Shown here one piece after another: positions 17,711 to 26,396 of a stretch of 64,000 bases of DNA. The notes under the pieces were generated by a model that was given only the letters and a program-made list of their open reading frames with translations, was not told the origin of the DNA and did no database searches. The stretch comes from Bacteroidales bacterium UBA5226 (GTDB lineage Bacteria; Bacteroidota; Bacteroidia; Bacteroidales; UBA932), in the NCBI GenBank assembly GCA_002409325.1, contig DHUU01000017.1, positions 148,465 to 212,464 on the forward strand, read 5' to 3'. A program made the position numbers and the translations under genes. How positions within the stretch are numbered: the first letter of the stretch is position 1; each line of letters starts with the position of its first letter.

Positions 17711-19099
17711 ATGAATAAAGTAAATAAGTTACTGAAAGACAGAGCCCTTGTGCGCTGGAGCATGCTTATTCTCCTGGCATCCATGATGTTTTTCGCCTAC
17801 ATGTTTGTAGACGTTCTTTCCCCCTTGAAAAGCATGCTGGAAACCACGCGCGGATGGACTTCCGAGAACTTTGGCACTGTTACGGGCGCAGAATATTTTC
17901 TGAACGTTTTTGCCCTGTTTCTGATCTTTGCAGGGATCATTCTGGATAAAATGGGCGTCCGCTTCACGGCCATATTGTCTGCACTTGTCATGCTGGCAGG
18001 GGCTGCAATCAAGTATTATGCCCTTACCGATGCCTTTACCGGTTCAGGGTTGGAAGCATGGCTCAATTCCTGGTGGGTTTCACTGCCTGCTTCGGCAAAA
18101 CTCGCCTCGCTCGGATTTATGATCTTCGGATGCGGGGTGGAAATGGCCGGAGTTACCGTTTCTAAAGGTATTGTAAAGTGGTTCAATGGCAAAGAACTGG
18201 CTCTGGCCATGGGAGTAGAGATGGCCATTGCCCGTCTGGGGGTTTTTGCCGTTTTCAGATTATCGCCGCGAATTGCCGAAAACACCGCCAATGTGAGCAC
18301 CTCTGTCCTTTTGTGCATGATCCTGCTTATTATTGGTTTGCTGGCATTATCTGTCTACTTTTTCTTTGACAGGAAACTGGAAAAACAAATGGGAGAGTCG
18401 GGAGAAGACCCTGAAGAGGAATTCAGGATCAGCGACCTGGGGAAACTATTCACAAGCAAGGCTTTTTTGCTTGTTTCGGGTTTATGCGTACTGTATTATT
18501 CAGCCATTTTCCCGTTCCAGAAATTTGCCGCCAATATGCTGGAATGCCGCCTGCAGATATCTGCCACAGATGCCAGTGATATTTTTTCATGGTTCCCCAT
18601 AGGGGCCATGCTGCTTACCCCGCTTTTGGGTGCATACCTTGACAACAAGGGGAAGGGAGCCAGCATGCTCATAATAGGTGCCATCCTTATGTGCCTGTGT
18701 CACCTTACATTTGCCCTGGTCCCCGAGGCATATTTCACCCGGGGTGTTGCCTATACAGCCATTATAATATTAGGCATCAGTTTTTCGCTTGTGCCAGCCG
18801 CCCTCTGGCCCTCGGTACCCAAACTGGTAGCGAACCGGTACCTTGGGTCTGCCTACTCGGTCATATTCTGGATCCAGAATATGGGCCTCTGGGCACTCCC
18901 CCTGCTGGTTGGTACTGTCCTGGACCGTACAAACCGGGGAGTGACCAATCCCCTGGACTATGATTATACTATACCCATGCTGATCTTTGCTTCCCTTGGA
19001 GTGCTTGCCTTTATCCTGGGCTTATGGCTCAAGACAGAGGACCGCGCGAAGGGTTACGGTCTGGAATTGCCCAACATCACCAAAAAAATTAAGAAATGA
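17711..19099 (+). CDS. MFS transporter (first of a paralogous pair)
   Basis: Integral membrane protein of 462 residues with about 12 hydrophobic segments, a major facilitator. The loop-2 motif appears as LDKMGVRFT (GxxxDRxGRR-like) after the second transmembrane segment. The segment FGCGVEMAGVTVSK-IVKWFNGKELALAMG-IARLG is shared with the downstream protein, showing that they are paralogues. The substrate cannot be told from sequence; the layout resembles carboxylate or nitrate/nitrite-type MFS proteins only loosely. The stop codon overlaps the next start (ATGATGA), so the two are translationally coupled. Confidence 0.85.
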   Translation: MNKVNKLLKDRALVRWSMLILLASMMFFAYMFVDVLSPLKSMLETTRGWTSENFGTVTGAEYFLNVFALFLIFAGIILDKMGVRFTAILSALVMLAGAAIKYYALTDAFTGSGLEAWLNSWWVSLPASAKLASLGFMIFGCGVEMAGVTVSKGIVKWFNGKELALAMGVEMAIARLGVFAVFRLSPRIAENTANVSTSVLLCMILLIIGLLALSVYFFFDRKLEKQMGESGEDPEEEFRISDLGKLFTSKAFLLVSGLCVLYYSAIFPFQKFAANMLECRLQISATDASDIFSWFPIGAMLLTPLLGAYLDNKGKGASMLIIGAILMCLCHLTFALVPEAYFTRGVAYTAIIILGISFSLVPAALWPSVPKLVANRYLGSAYSVIFWIQNMGLWALPLLVGTVLDRTNRGVTNPLDYDYTIPMLIFASLGVLAFILGLWLKTEDRAKGYGLELPNITKKIKK

Positions 19100-20508
19100 T
19101 GAATAAGATTGTCAAGTTACTCAGGGATTCCGTGTGGGCGCGCTGGGTCGTTCTGTTGTGCCTTTCGCTGGTCATGTTTGCCTCCTATTTTTTTGACGAC
19201 CAGTTTACCACTATAAGCCACATATTCAAGAATCCCGCTATTCTTGATTTATCCTGGACATCGGGAGATTACGGCATGTACGGGGGAGCTTACTCGCTGC
19301 TCTGCGTGTGGGGAGGACTTATTATTTGCGGTATGTTGCTTGATAAATGGGGGGTGCGCGTGACCGGGACATTGTTTGTCCTGCTGATGGTTGGCGGAGC
19401 CGCCCTGGTGATGTACGGGATATCGTCTTCTTTCAACGATAGCGGACTGTACCGCCTGATGGCACGGGCTTTTGCAAAACCCTCACTAGCCCTGGCTTAT
19501 GCGGGATGTGCCGTTTTCGGGCTGGGAAGTGAAATTGCAGGAGTCGCCGTTACACGATCCATTGCAAAATGGTTCCGCGGCAAGGAAATGGCCCTGGCCA
19601 TGGGTTTGCAGTTGGCACTGGCCCGTCTGGGAACCGCAACAGCTCTGATAGTTGTACCCCGGATCGTAACGCTTAACGACATCCACATTCCTTTTTCAGA
19701 AACAAGCAAGCCGGCGCTGATCGGATTCATACTCCTTCTGTGCGGCATGATCGTCTGGGGAATTTTTCTGGCTTTTGATCAGAAACTGGACGTCCAGACA
19801 GCAGAAGAAGCCCTGAGAAGTGCACAGCCGGCAGTTAAAGAAGATAAATTCAAATTTTCTGACATATTTAAAATCCTCGGGAACAAGCATTATATCCTTA
19901 TTTCGTTGCTCTGCGTATTCTTCTATGCCTGTATCATTTCTTTCCGTCGCTTTGCCACTTCCATCATCATACCACGTTTTGAAATAGAAGGCGATATCGC
20001 GTCCCTGATGGTAGCCCTGATTCCTTTCACCACCATGGTGTTTACGCCGATTTTCGGATCGCTTGTAGATATCCGGGGCAAAGCCACCAGGTGGATGATC
20101 CTGGGTTCCTGTCTGGTACTTTTGTCGCATTTAATCATCGCGTTTGCCCCCGGAATCCCTGTTTTCGGATACATAGGCATAGCCATACTGGGAATCGGAT
20201 ATTCCCTGGTGCCGGCGGCCATGTGGCCTTCCGTGCCTAAGATCATTCCGGAAAAGAATCTGGGTACGGCCTACTCGCTCATCTATTGGATCCAGAATAT
20301 GGGCATGTTGCTGGTTCCCATATTTGTAGGGCAGATCATAGAAAAAAACATTGACGACCAGATCCGTGCTGCAGTACAGGCAGAATACCTATTCATCGGC
20401 CTGGCCCTGGTGGCCATAGGGGTATCACTAGTACTGAGCCGATCGGCCGACAAAAATCCTCACCTTAAACTGGACGATCCCAATAAAGTGCGCAAAACAG
20501 CCGGTTAA
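19096..20508 (+). CDS. MFS transporter (second of a paralogous pair)
   Basis: 470-residue major facilitator with about 12 membrane spans, overlapping its upstream paralogue by 4 nt. Shared motifs include LDKWGVRVTG, FGLGSEIAGVAVTRSIAKWF, GKEMALAMG and VPAAMWPSVPKI (upstream: VPAALWPSVPKL). Coupled expression suggests partners, or related transporters for similar substrates. The ATG I use gives MMNKIVKLL; a second ATG one codon later is equally possible. The substrate is not recognisable. Confidence 0.85.
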   Translation: MMNKIVKLLRDSVWARWVVLLCLSLVMFASYFFDDQFTTISHIFKNPAILDLSWTSGDYGMYGGAYSLLCVWGGLIICGMLLDKWGVRVTGTLFVLLMVGGAALVMYGISSSFNDSGLYRLMARAFAKPSLALAYAGCAVFGLGSEIAGVAVTRSIAKWFRGKEMALAMGLQLALARLGTATALIVVPRIVTLNDIHIPFSETSKPALIGFILLLCGMIVWGIFLAFDQKLDVQTAEEALRSAQPAVKEDKFKFSDIFKILGNKHYILISLLCVFFYACIISFRRFATSIIIPRFEIEGDIASLMVALIPFTTMVFTPIFGSLVDIRGKATRWMILGSCLVLLSHLIIAFAPGIPVFGYIGIAILGIGYSLVPAAMWPSVPKIIPEKNLGTAYSLIYWIQNMGMLLVPIFVGQIIEKNIDDQIRAAVQAEYLFIGLALVAIGVSLVLSRSADKNPHLKLDDPNKVRKTAG

Positions 20509-20573
20509 ACGCCAAATGAGCTCACATAGAGCCTAAAACCTACAGCAGATCGGAAGATCAGAAATCCGGTTGA

Positions 20574-21029
20574 TCAGAAAGGCAAGTCGTCAACGTCCTG
20601 CTGATCAAAATCAGGGGCGACGTCATTGCCTTGTTGCTGATTCTGCCACGGGGACTGACCCGCGTTTCTGGCAGGTACCGGCTGGGAGGGGGCAGCGGTT
20701 TCGCTTTTTCTGCCCAGCAATTGCATTGCGTCGGCAACGATTTCGGTGGTATACTTTTTTTGTCCCGATTGATCTTCCCAGCTCCGGCTACGGATTTTCC
20801 CCTCTATATAAATCTGGGAACCTTTCCGGACAAACCGCTCGGCTATATCGGCCAGACCACGCCACAATACCACGTTGTGCCACTCTGTCTGCTCTTTCAT
20901 TTCTCCATTCCGGTCCTTATACTTTTCGGTTGTAGCCAGGGTAAGGGTGGTTACAGACACCCCGCTTTCCAGGTGACGTACTTCCGGATCCTTTCCCACA
21001 TTACCTATTAACATTACCTTATTCAACAT
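20574..21029 (-). CDS. ssb: single-stranded DNA-binding protein
   Basis: Binds ssDNA during replication and repair and recruits partner proteins by its tail. 151 residues: OB-fold over residues 1-105 (MLNKVMLIGNVGKDPEVR, EWHNVVLWRGLADIAERFV, GSQIYIEGKIRSRSW), then a Gln/Asn/Pro-rich linker and the acidic tail ending DDLPF. The ATG giving MLNKVMLIG is the family start; the 28-codon in-frame upstream extension runs into the aroE 3' end and is rejected. It lies 50 nt after aroE; a near-consensus TATTTTTA in that gap could be its own promoter. Confidence 0.96.
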   Translation of the reverse strand: MLNKVMLIGNVGKDPEVRHLESGVSVTTLTLATTEKYKDRNGEMKEQTEWHNVVLWRGLADIAERFVRKGSQIYIEGKIRSRSWEDQSGQKKYTTEIVADAMQLLGRKSETAAPSQPVPARNAGQSPWQNQQQGNDVAPDFDQQDVDDLPF

Positions 21030-21079
21030 AGTATTATGATTGTTTATTGGTTTTACACCTTGTAAAAATACAATTTTTT

Positions 21080-21817
21080 TTATAAATCCAGCAGCTTGCG
21101 CATGGCCCTGCAATCCGGTTCAAGCCCGGTTAAAATGGCAAAGCCTTCAACTGCCTGGTGGTACAGCCAGTGATATCCGCCCAGATAGCGCGCTCCCGCT
21201 TTGAAGGCTGCCTTCTGCAGGGGGGCCATCGTATAGGAGGCATCCAGGATTGTATGTTTGCCGGAAAGACCCTCAACGGTTGTTTCCAGCCCTTCAAGAG
21301 GAATGGTGTTGACAATCAGGTTGCACTTTCTGATCAGGGAAGGGATATCCGGTAAAGGATAAATCCCGGGACAGGGTGTCCTGTTTGCTACAAACACCAA
21401 GGCGCCGGCCTGTTCCAGGCCCCGGGCAGCTGCCCGGCCGGCGCCTCCTGCCCCTATGACCAATGCATTTTTACCGGCCGGATCGGTCACGACTTCCCTG
21501 AAACTGTTGACTACGCCGGTTATGTCTGTATTCCAGGCGGTCCATATACCCTCTTTGTTTGTTAACAGGTTGGTGGCATTGATCTGTCCTACGGCAGGAG
21601 CGAGTTTATCTGCCATTTTCAGGAAATCCGTTTTAAAAGGCATGGTCACATTGAATCCCCTTATGTTCAGTTCCTGGATGCGTTGCCATCCCAAACGGGC
21701 ATCGGGGGTTTCTATCACCTGATAAATATCCCCGGACAGTTTCGGGTAAGCAGCCTTGAAAAGCCGGGGGCTTAGGCTCGACTTGACCGGATTTCCTATG
21801 ATTGCAAAAGGTCCCAT
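21080..21817 (-). CDS. aroE: shikimate 5-dehydrogenase
   Basis: NADPH-dependent reduction of 3-dehydroshikimate to shikimate in aromatic amino acid synthesis. Substrate site IGNPVKSSLSP is at the N-terminus, NVTMPFKTD carries the catalytic lysine and WNTDITG the catalytic aspartate; GAGGAGRAAARGL is the nucleotide-binding loop. With the ATG at 21817 (MGPFAIIG) the protein is 245 residues, short but complete for the family. This start lies one base after the stop of the preceding methyltransferase gene, indicating translational coupling. A second shikimate gene (aroK) lies 4 kb away in another operon. Confidence 0.95.
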   Translation of the reverse strand: MGPFAIIGNPVKSSLSPRLFKAAYPKLSGDIYQVIETPDARLGWQRIQELNIRGFNVTMPFKTDFLKMADKLAPAVGQINATNLLTNKEGIWTAWNTDITGVVNSFREVVTDPAGKNALVIGAGGAGRAAARGLEQAGALVFVANRTPCPGIYPLPDIPSLIRKCNLIVNTIPLEGLETTVEGLSGKHTILDASYTMAPLQKAAFKAGARYLGGYHWLYHQAVEGFAILTGLEPDCRAMRKLLDL

Positions 21818-21818
21818 T

Positions 21819-22610
21819 TTATCCGTTGCGCTGCCTGAGCGCTTCAAAGCAGAGAATGGCTGTAGCTGCCGAAACGTTCAGCGAATCGATGATCCCCTTC
21901 ATGGGTATCTTAATTTCATGACTGGCTTTTTCCCTCCAGAAAGCACTCAGACCATTGCTTTCAGATCCCATGACCAGTGCGGTGGGTTTCCTGTAGTCGC
22001 ATTCATTGTACCATGTTGTAGCCTGGCATGTTGCAGCGACCACCTGAATACCCTGCCGGCTGAGCCATAGATAAGCATCTTCTGAAGTACAGGCCAGGGT
22101 AGGAACACTGAATATACAACCCAAAGAAGCCCTGATGGTGTTGGGATTATAAATATCTGTGAGCGGATCGCAGATAAGGACTGCTCCGGTGCCCGATGCA
22201 TCGGCTGTACGCAGGATGGCTCCCAGGTTACCTGGTTTTTCAACCGATTCCAGCACAATGACCAATGCAGGGTCCTGCAGGTGTACATCTGCAGGTTTAA
22301 TATTGTTACCATACATGACTGCCAGTACCCCTTCTGTAGTACCACGGTAAGCCAGCTTGCCGTAAAGACAGGAATCAAGTTCTTCTGCCATGCGGGACTG
22401 TTCCCTGAACCAGGCCTCTTTTTCCTTGTCCCGTAAAATGTCGGGACTCAAATAAAGTTCGTTTATTCTAAACCCGCTTTTTAGTGCAATCTCCAGCTCC
22501 CTTATCCCTTCAATGACAAACAATCCTGTTTCCCGCCGCAAGCGTGATTTTTCCATTAACAGGCGTAACTGTTTGATCTTTGGATTATTGGAGGAGGATA
22601 TCATTGTCAT
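21819..22610 (-). CDS. TrmH/SpoU-family RNA 2'-O-ribose methyltransferase
   Basis: SAM-dependent knotted (SPOUT) methyltransferase of 263 residues. It has an N-terminal substrate-binding domain (KIKQLRLLMEKSRLRRETGLFVIEG) and the three SpoU motifs: ESVEKPGNLGAILRTADA, ALVMGSESNGLS and IPMKGIIDSLNVSAATAI. Related enzymes modify 23S rRNA or tRNA, but the target cannot be fixed from sequence; RlmB-like is the best guess. Its ATG follows the lysS stop without a gap (TAAATG). Confidence 0.92.
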   Translation of the reverse strand: MTMISSSNNPKIKQLRLLMEKSRLRRETGLFVIEGIRELEIALKSGFRINELYLSPDILRDKEKEAWFREQSRMAEELDSCLYGKLAYRGTTEGVLAVMYGNNIKPADVHLQDPALVIVLESVEKPGNLGAILRTADASGTGAVLICDPLTDIYNPNTIRASLGCIFSVPTLACTSEDAYLWLSRQGIQVVAATCQATTWYNECDYRKPTALVMGSESNGLSAFWREKASHEIKIPMKGIIDSLNVSAATAILCFEALRQRNG

Positions 22611-24119
22611 TTATTCGGGACGCATTTGTGGAAAGAAGAGGACATCCTGTATGCTTGGTGCATTGGTCATCAGCATACAAAGACGGTCTATCCCGATTCC
22701 CATGCCCGAGGCAGGAGGCATGCCAAATTCAAGGGCCCTGATGAAATCCATATCAATGAACATGGCTTCATCATCACCCTTTTCCTTGAGTCTGAGTTGT
22801 TCTTTGAAGCGATCCAGCTGGTCCAGCGGATCATTCAGCTCGGAATAGGCGTTGGCCAGTTCTTTCCCGTTGACAAACAGCTCAAAACGTTCTGTCAGGT
22901 GGGGATGTTCACGGTGTTTTTTTGTCAGGGGCGAGGTGGCGGTAGGATAATCGGTAATAAAGGTGGGTTGGATCAGGTGTTTTTCGCAGTATTCCCCAAA
23001 CAGGGCATCTATCAGTTTTCCCTTGCCCATGGATGGGGTTATGGGTACGTTCAGATCCCTGCAGCTACTGCGCAAGGTGTCCTCCTCCATATCCGAAACA
23101 TCCACGCCGGTATATTGTTTGATGGCATCAATCATGGAAAGACGCCTGAAGGGTCTTTTCCAGTCAATGACTTTGTCGCCGTAAGGCACCAGGGTGCTGC
23201 CATGGAGCTCAATGGCCACCTTTTCTGCCAGTTCTTCCGTAAAGTTCATCATCCATAGGTAATCCTTGTAGGCGACGTAGATTTCAAGCACAGTGAACTC
23301 GGGGTTGTGTGTGCGGTCCATGCCTTCATTCCTGAAATCTTTGGCAAACTCATACACACCCGGGAATCCTCCCACAATAAGCTTTTTCAGATACAATTCA
23401 TTGGCAATCCGCAAATACAGCGGTATGTCCAGGGCATTGTGATGTGTGACAAAGGGACGGGCGTTGGCACCTCCCGGGATGGGTTGCAGGATGGGTGTCT
23501 CAACTTCCAGGTAACCCCGGTTGTTGAAAAATTCACGCATGGTATTGACCATTTTTGTCCGTTTAACGAACGTTTCCCTTACGTGGGGATTGACTATCAG
23601 GTCAACATAGCGCATCCTGTAACGCTGTTCAGGGTCGGTGAAGGCATCGTATATCTGGCCTTCTTTCTCCTTTATTATGGGCAGAACACGAAGGGATTTG
23701 CTTAAAAGAACGAGTTCCTGAGCATGCACCGAAATTTCACCGGTCTTTGTGATAAATGCAAATCCTTTTACTCCTACAATATCTCCTATGTCCAGGAGTT
23801 TTTTGAAAACGGTATTGTATAGTATTTTGTCTTCTAAAGGACATATATCATCCCTTTTCACATAAACCTGGATCCGGCCGGTGTGGTCCTGGATGACCAT
23901 AAAGGAAGCGGCCCCCATGATCCTCCGGCTCATGATCCTGCCTGCCAGGGTTACCTGTTTGAAGTTTTCGGTTTCGGGTTTGTAACCTTTAAGAATTTCA
24001 ACTGCTGTTGTATCGGCAGGATAGGCTTGGGCAGGATACGGGTTTATCCCCAGGTTTTTAAGTTCTTTCAATGCATCGCGACGGATCTGTTCCTGTTCGC
24101 TGATATGTGAATTATCCAT
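22611..24119 (-). CDS. lysS: lysyl-tRNA synthetase, class II
   Basis: Charges tRNA-Lys. 502 residues: anticodon-binding OB domain (GRIMSRRIMGAASFMVIQD) followed by the class II catalytic core with motif 1 around RGYLEVETPIL, motif 2 FRNEGMDRTHNPEFT and motif 3 GIGIDRL. Length is normal for the class II enzyme (Bacteroidota also have longer fused forms; this is not one). It has a TACTTTTG promoter core 21 nt before the ATG and heads the lysS-methyltransferase-aroE unit. Confidence 0.97.
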   Translation of the reverse strand: MDNSHISEQEQIRRDALKELKNLGINPYPAQAYPADTTAVEILKGYKPETENFKQVTLAGRIMSRRIMGAASFMVIQDHTGRIQVYVKRDDICPLEDKILYNTVFKKLLDIGDIVGVKGFAFITKTGEISVHAQELVLLSKSLRVLPIIKEKEGQIYDAFTDPEQRYRMRYVDLIVNPHVRETFVKRTKMVNTMREFFNNRGYLEVETPILQPIPGGANARPFVTHHNALDIPLYLRIANELYLKKLIVGGFPGVYEFAKDFRNEGMDRTHNPEFTVLEIYVAYKDYLWMMNFTEELAEKVAIELHGSTLVPYGDKVIDWKRPFRRLSMIDAIKQYTGVDVSDMEEDTLRSSCRDLNVPITPSMGKGKLIDALFGEYCEKHLIQPTFITDYPTATSPLTKKHREHPHLTERFELFVNGKELANAYSELNDPLDQLDRFKEQLRLKEKGDDEAMFIDMDFIRALEFGMPPASGMGIGIDRLCMLMTNAPSIQDVLFFPQMRPE

Positions 24120-24140
24120 TTCTTAGGGTTTTGTAACCTA

Positions 24141-24148
24141 CAAAAGTA
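24141..24148 (-). promoter_or_regulatory. -7 promoter element of lysS
   Basis: TACTTTTG on the minus strand, a perfect core match, 21 nt before the ATG. No -33 TTTG at the usual distance. Confidence 0.55.
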
Positions 24149-24180
24149 AGAAAATTTTAGAGGGATAGGATTAAATTAGT

Positions 24181-24188
24181 TACCTTTA
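24181..24188 (+). promoter_or_regulatory. candidate -7 element of recJ
   Basis: TACCTTTA, one base off TAnnTTTG, 10 nt before the recJ ATG; 32 bp separate it from the divergent lysS element. Confidence 0.35.
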
Positions 24189-24198
24189 CCGGATAATT

Positions 24199-25932
24199 AT
24201 GGCGTTAGAAAAAAAGTGGATAGTGAAAGAACCGGGTAATCCGGCATTGGTCAGACAACTGGTTTCTGAACTGGGAGTGGACCCCGCTTTGGCAAACCTT
24301 TTAGTTCAGAGAAATATTAAGGATTTTGCCCAGGCAAAATCCTTTTTTCGTCCCCAGCTGGAAGACCTCTACGATCCGTTTCTTATGAAAGACATGGACA
24401 AGGCGGTCAAACGCCTTGACAGGGCTATCAGTGAGAGCGAGAAGATACTGGTTTACGGTGACTACGATGTGGATGGAACGACAGCAGTTGCCCTTGTATA
24501 TTCTTTTTTACGCAAGGGAACACCCATGGTATCCTACTATATTCCGGACCGTTACACAGAAGGGTATGGGATTTCATACATTGGCATAGACGCGGCCGCA
24601 GATGAGGGCTGTACGCTGATCATTGCACTGGACTGCGGGATCAAGGCCAATGACAAGGTGGAATATGCCAGGCAAAAAGGCATAGACTTCATCATTTGCG
24701 ACCACCACCTGCCGGCTGAAGAATTGCCCCGTGCGGTGGCAGTGCTGGACCCCAAAAGAAATGACTGCCATTACCCCTTTGATGAGCTGAGCGGTTGCGG
24801 GGTGGGATTCAAACTGATGCAGGCTTTTTGCATAAGCAGGAATATTCCGCTGACCGAACTCTTCCCCTATCTGGATCTGGTGGTGGTAAGCATCGCCTCG
24901 GACCTGGTTTCCATAACGGGGGAAAACCGCATCCTGGCCCATTACGGACTGAAACAGCTCAACGAAGCTCCCCGGAAAGGATTGCTCTCGATCATAAAGC
25001 TTGCAGGTTTGGAAAAGCACCAGATCTCCGTGGACGATATAGTTTTTAAGATAGGGCCCCGCATCAATGCCGCCGGACGTATGGAGTCGGGGAAAATGGC
25101 GGTGGACCTGCTTATTTCCCGCACAGATGACGATGCTTCCCAGATAGGCCATACCATAAACGATCACAATGATGACCGAAAGAACATAGACCGCAAAATC
25201 ACCAAAGAAGCCCTGGCCATGGTCAGGGATATGCCGGACCTGGAAAATAAGAAATCCACCGTGGTATACAATCCCAAGTGGCATAAGGGTGTGGTTGGCA
25301 TTGTGGCTTCACGGCTGGTTGAGAATTATTACCGGCCAACCATAGTGCTCACCAAATCCAACGGATTCATAACAGGCTCGGCCAGGAGCATCCCCGGATT
25401 TGATCTGTACGAAGCCATTGAAAGCTGCAGTGACCTTCTCGAAAATTTTGGCGGCCATATGTACGCAGCCGGTCTGACCATGAGTGAAAAGCATTACAAT
25501 GAATTCTGCCAGCGGTTCGAGACCATTGTTGCAGAGAAAGTTACAGACCAGATGCTGACGCCCCTGGAAAACATAGATACCTATCTTGACTTTAAGCAGA
25601 TAACCCCAAAGTTTTTCCGTCTTTTAAAACAGTTTCAACCATTTGGACCGGGAAACCTTTCTCCGGTGTTTGTAACAGAAAATGTATATGACAACGGAAA
25701 TGGGCGCCTTGTAGGATCGGATTCAGGTCACCTGAAACTGGAACTGATCCAGGAAGACGAACCATACAGGCCCATATCGGCCATCGCATTCAACCAGAGC
25801 GAGCACTTTGAACACATGCACAACGGAAATCCCGTGGATATCTGTTATTCAGTAGCCGAAAACTATTACAGGGGGATAGCCAATATCCAGCTGCGCATCA
25901 AAGACATCAAGGCACGGGAGGTTATTGTCTAG
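24199..25932 (+). CDS. recJ: single-stranded-DNA-specific exonuclease RecJ
   Basis: 5'-3' ssDNA exonuclease of recombination and repair. 577 residues with DHH-family metal-binding motifs: DYDVDG (88-93), DCG (145-147), CDHH (167-170); then the DHHA1 domain with SARS-like GSARSIPG and GGHMYAAG, and a C-terminal OB domain. Length is typical. It stands alone as a plus-strand gene and its last 4 bp overlap the end of the convergent aroK. Confidence 0.96.
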   Translation: MALEKKWIVKEPGNPALVRQLVSELGVDPALANLLVQRNIKDFAQAKSFFRPQLEDLYDPFLMKDMDKAVKRLDRAISESEKILVYGDYDVDGTTAVALVYSFLRKGTPMVSYYIPDRYTEGYGISYIGIDAAADEGCTLIIALDCGIKANDKVEYARQKGIDFIICDHHLPAEELPRAVAVLDPKRNDCHYPFDELSGCGVGFKLMQAFCISRNIPLTELFPYLDLVVVSIASDLVSITGENRILAHYGLKQLNEAPRKGLLSIIKLAGLEKHQISVDDIVFKIGPRINAAGRMESGKMAVDLLISRTDDDASQIGHTINDHNDDRKNIDRKITKEALAMVRDMPDLENKKSTVVYNPKWHKGVVGIVASRLVENYYRPTIVLTKSNGFITGSARSIPGFDLYEAIESCSDLLENFGGHMYAAGLTMSEKHYNEFCQRFETIVAEKVTDQMLTPLENIDTYLDFKQITPKFFRLLKQFQPFGPGNLSPVFVTENVYDNGNGRLVGSDSGHLKLELIQEDEPYRPISAIAFNQSEHFEHMHNGNPVDICYSVAENYYRGIANIQLRIKDIKAREVIV

Positions 25933-26387
25933 GGAACTATCCGTTCATGTGCCTGTTCATACCACTTTTTCCTGGACTGGTAAAGAATTTCAATGTTGCC
26001 GTTCCCGGCCAGGGGCCATCGTTGGGGATTAAGCGATATCCTTTCCAGGATCGTGGACAGGGGAGTATCAATGAAAACGACATGACCGCTGGTCTTGATG
26101 AACTCCATGTTGTCGAAGAAACAGGGAGTGCCACCCCCGCAGGCAACAATCTGAGGCGGGGTTCCATCCTGGTGCCATCTTTCCACAATCCGGTGCAGGC
26201 AGTCCCTTTCTGCCATTCTGAAAGCTTCTTCACCTTTTTCTTTAATATATTGCCAGGAAGGCATTCCGCTAAAAGCCCATAGTTCCTGATCAAGATCTAC
26301 AAACCGCATTCCATTACGGGCAGCCTCGGCTTCTCCCAGGGTACTTTTTCCCGAGGCCATGAAACCTATGTAAAATATTAGTCCCAT
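25929..26387 (-). CDS. aroK: shikimate kinase
   Basis: Phosphorylates shikimate at the 3-OH. 152 residues, at the short end of the family (about 160-175). P-loop GFMASGKST is at residues 8-16, the shikimate-binding DLDQEL at 32-37, and the second glycine-rich loop ACGGGTP around 82. Upstream is parC, whose stop is 9 nt away, so it is probably the last gene of a parE-parC-aroK unit. The convergent recJ end overlaps by 4 bp. Confidence 0.93.
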   Translation of the reverse strand: MGLIFYIGFMASGKSTLGEAEAARNGMRFVDLDQELWAFSGMPSWQYIKEKGEEAFRMAERDCLHRIVERWHQDGTPPQIVACGGGTPCFFDNMEFIKTSGHVVFIDTPLSTILERISLNPQRWPLAGNGNIEILYQSRKKWYEQAHERIVP

Positions 26388-26396
26388 TGCGGATTA

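Noticed and set aside
20509..20573. Terminator between the second MFS gene and ssb
   Set aside because: Only short GATC-type repeats are present; no stable stem with a T-run.
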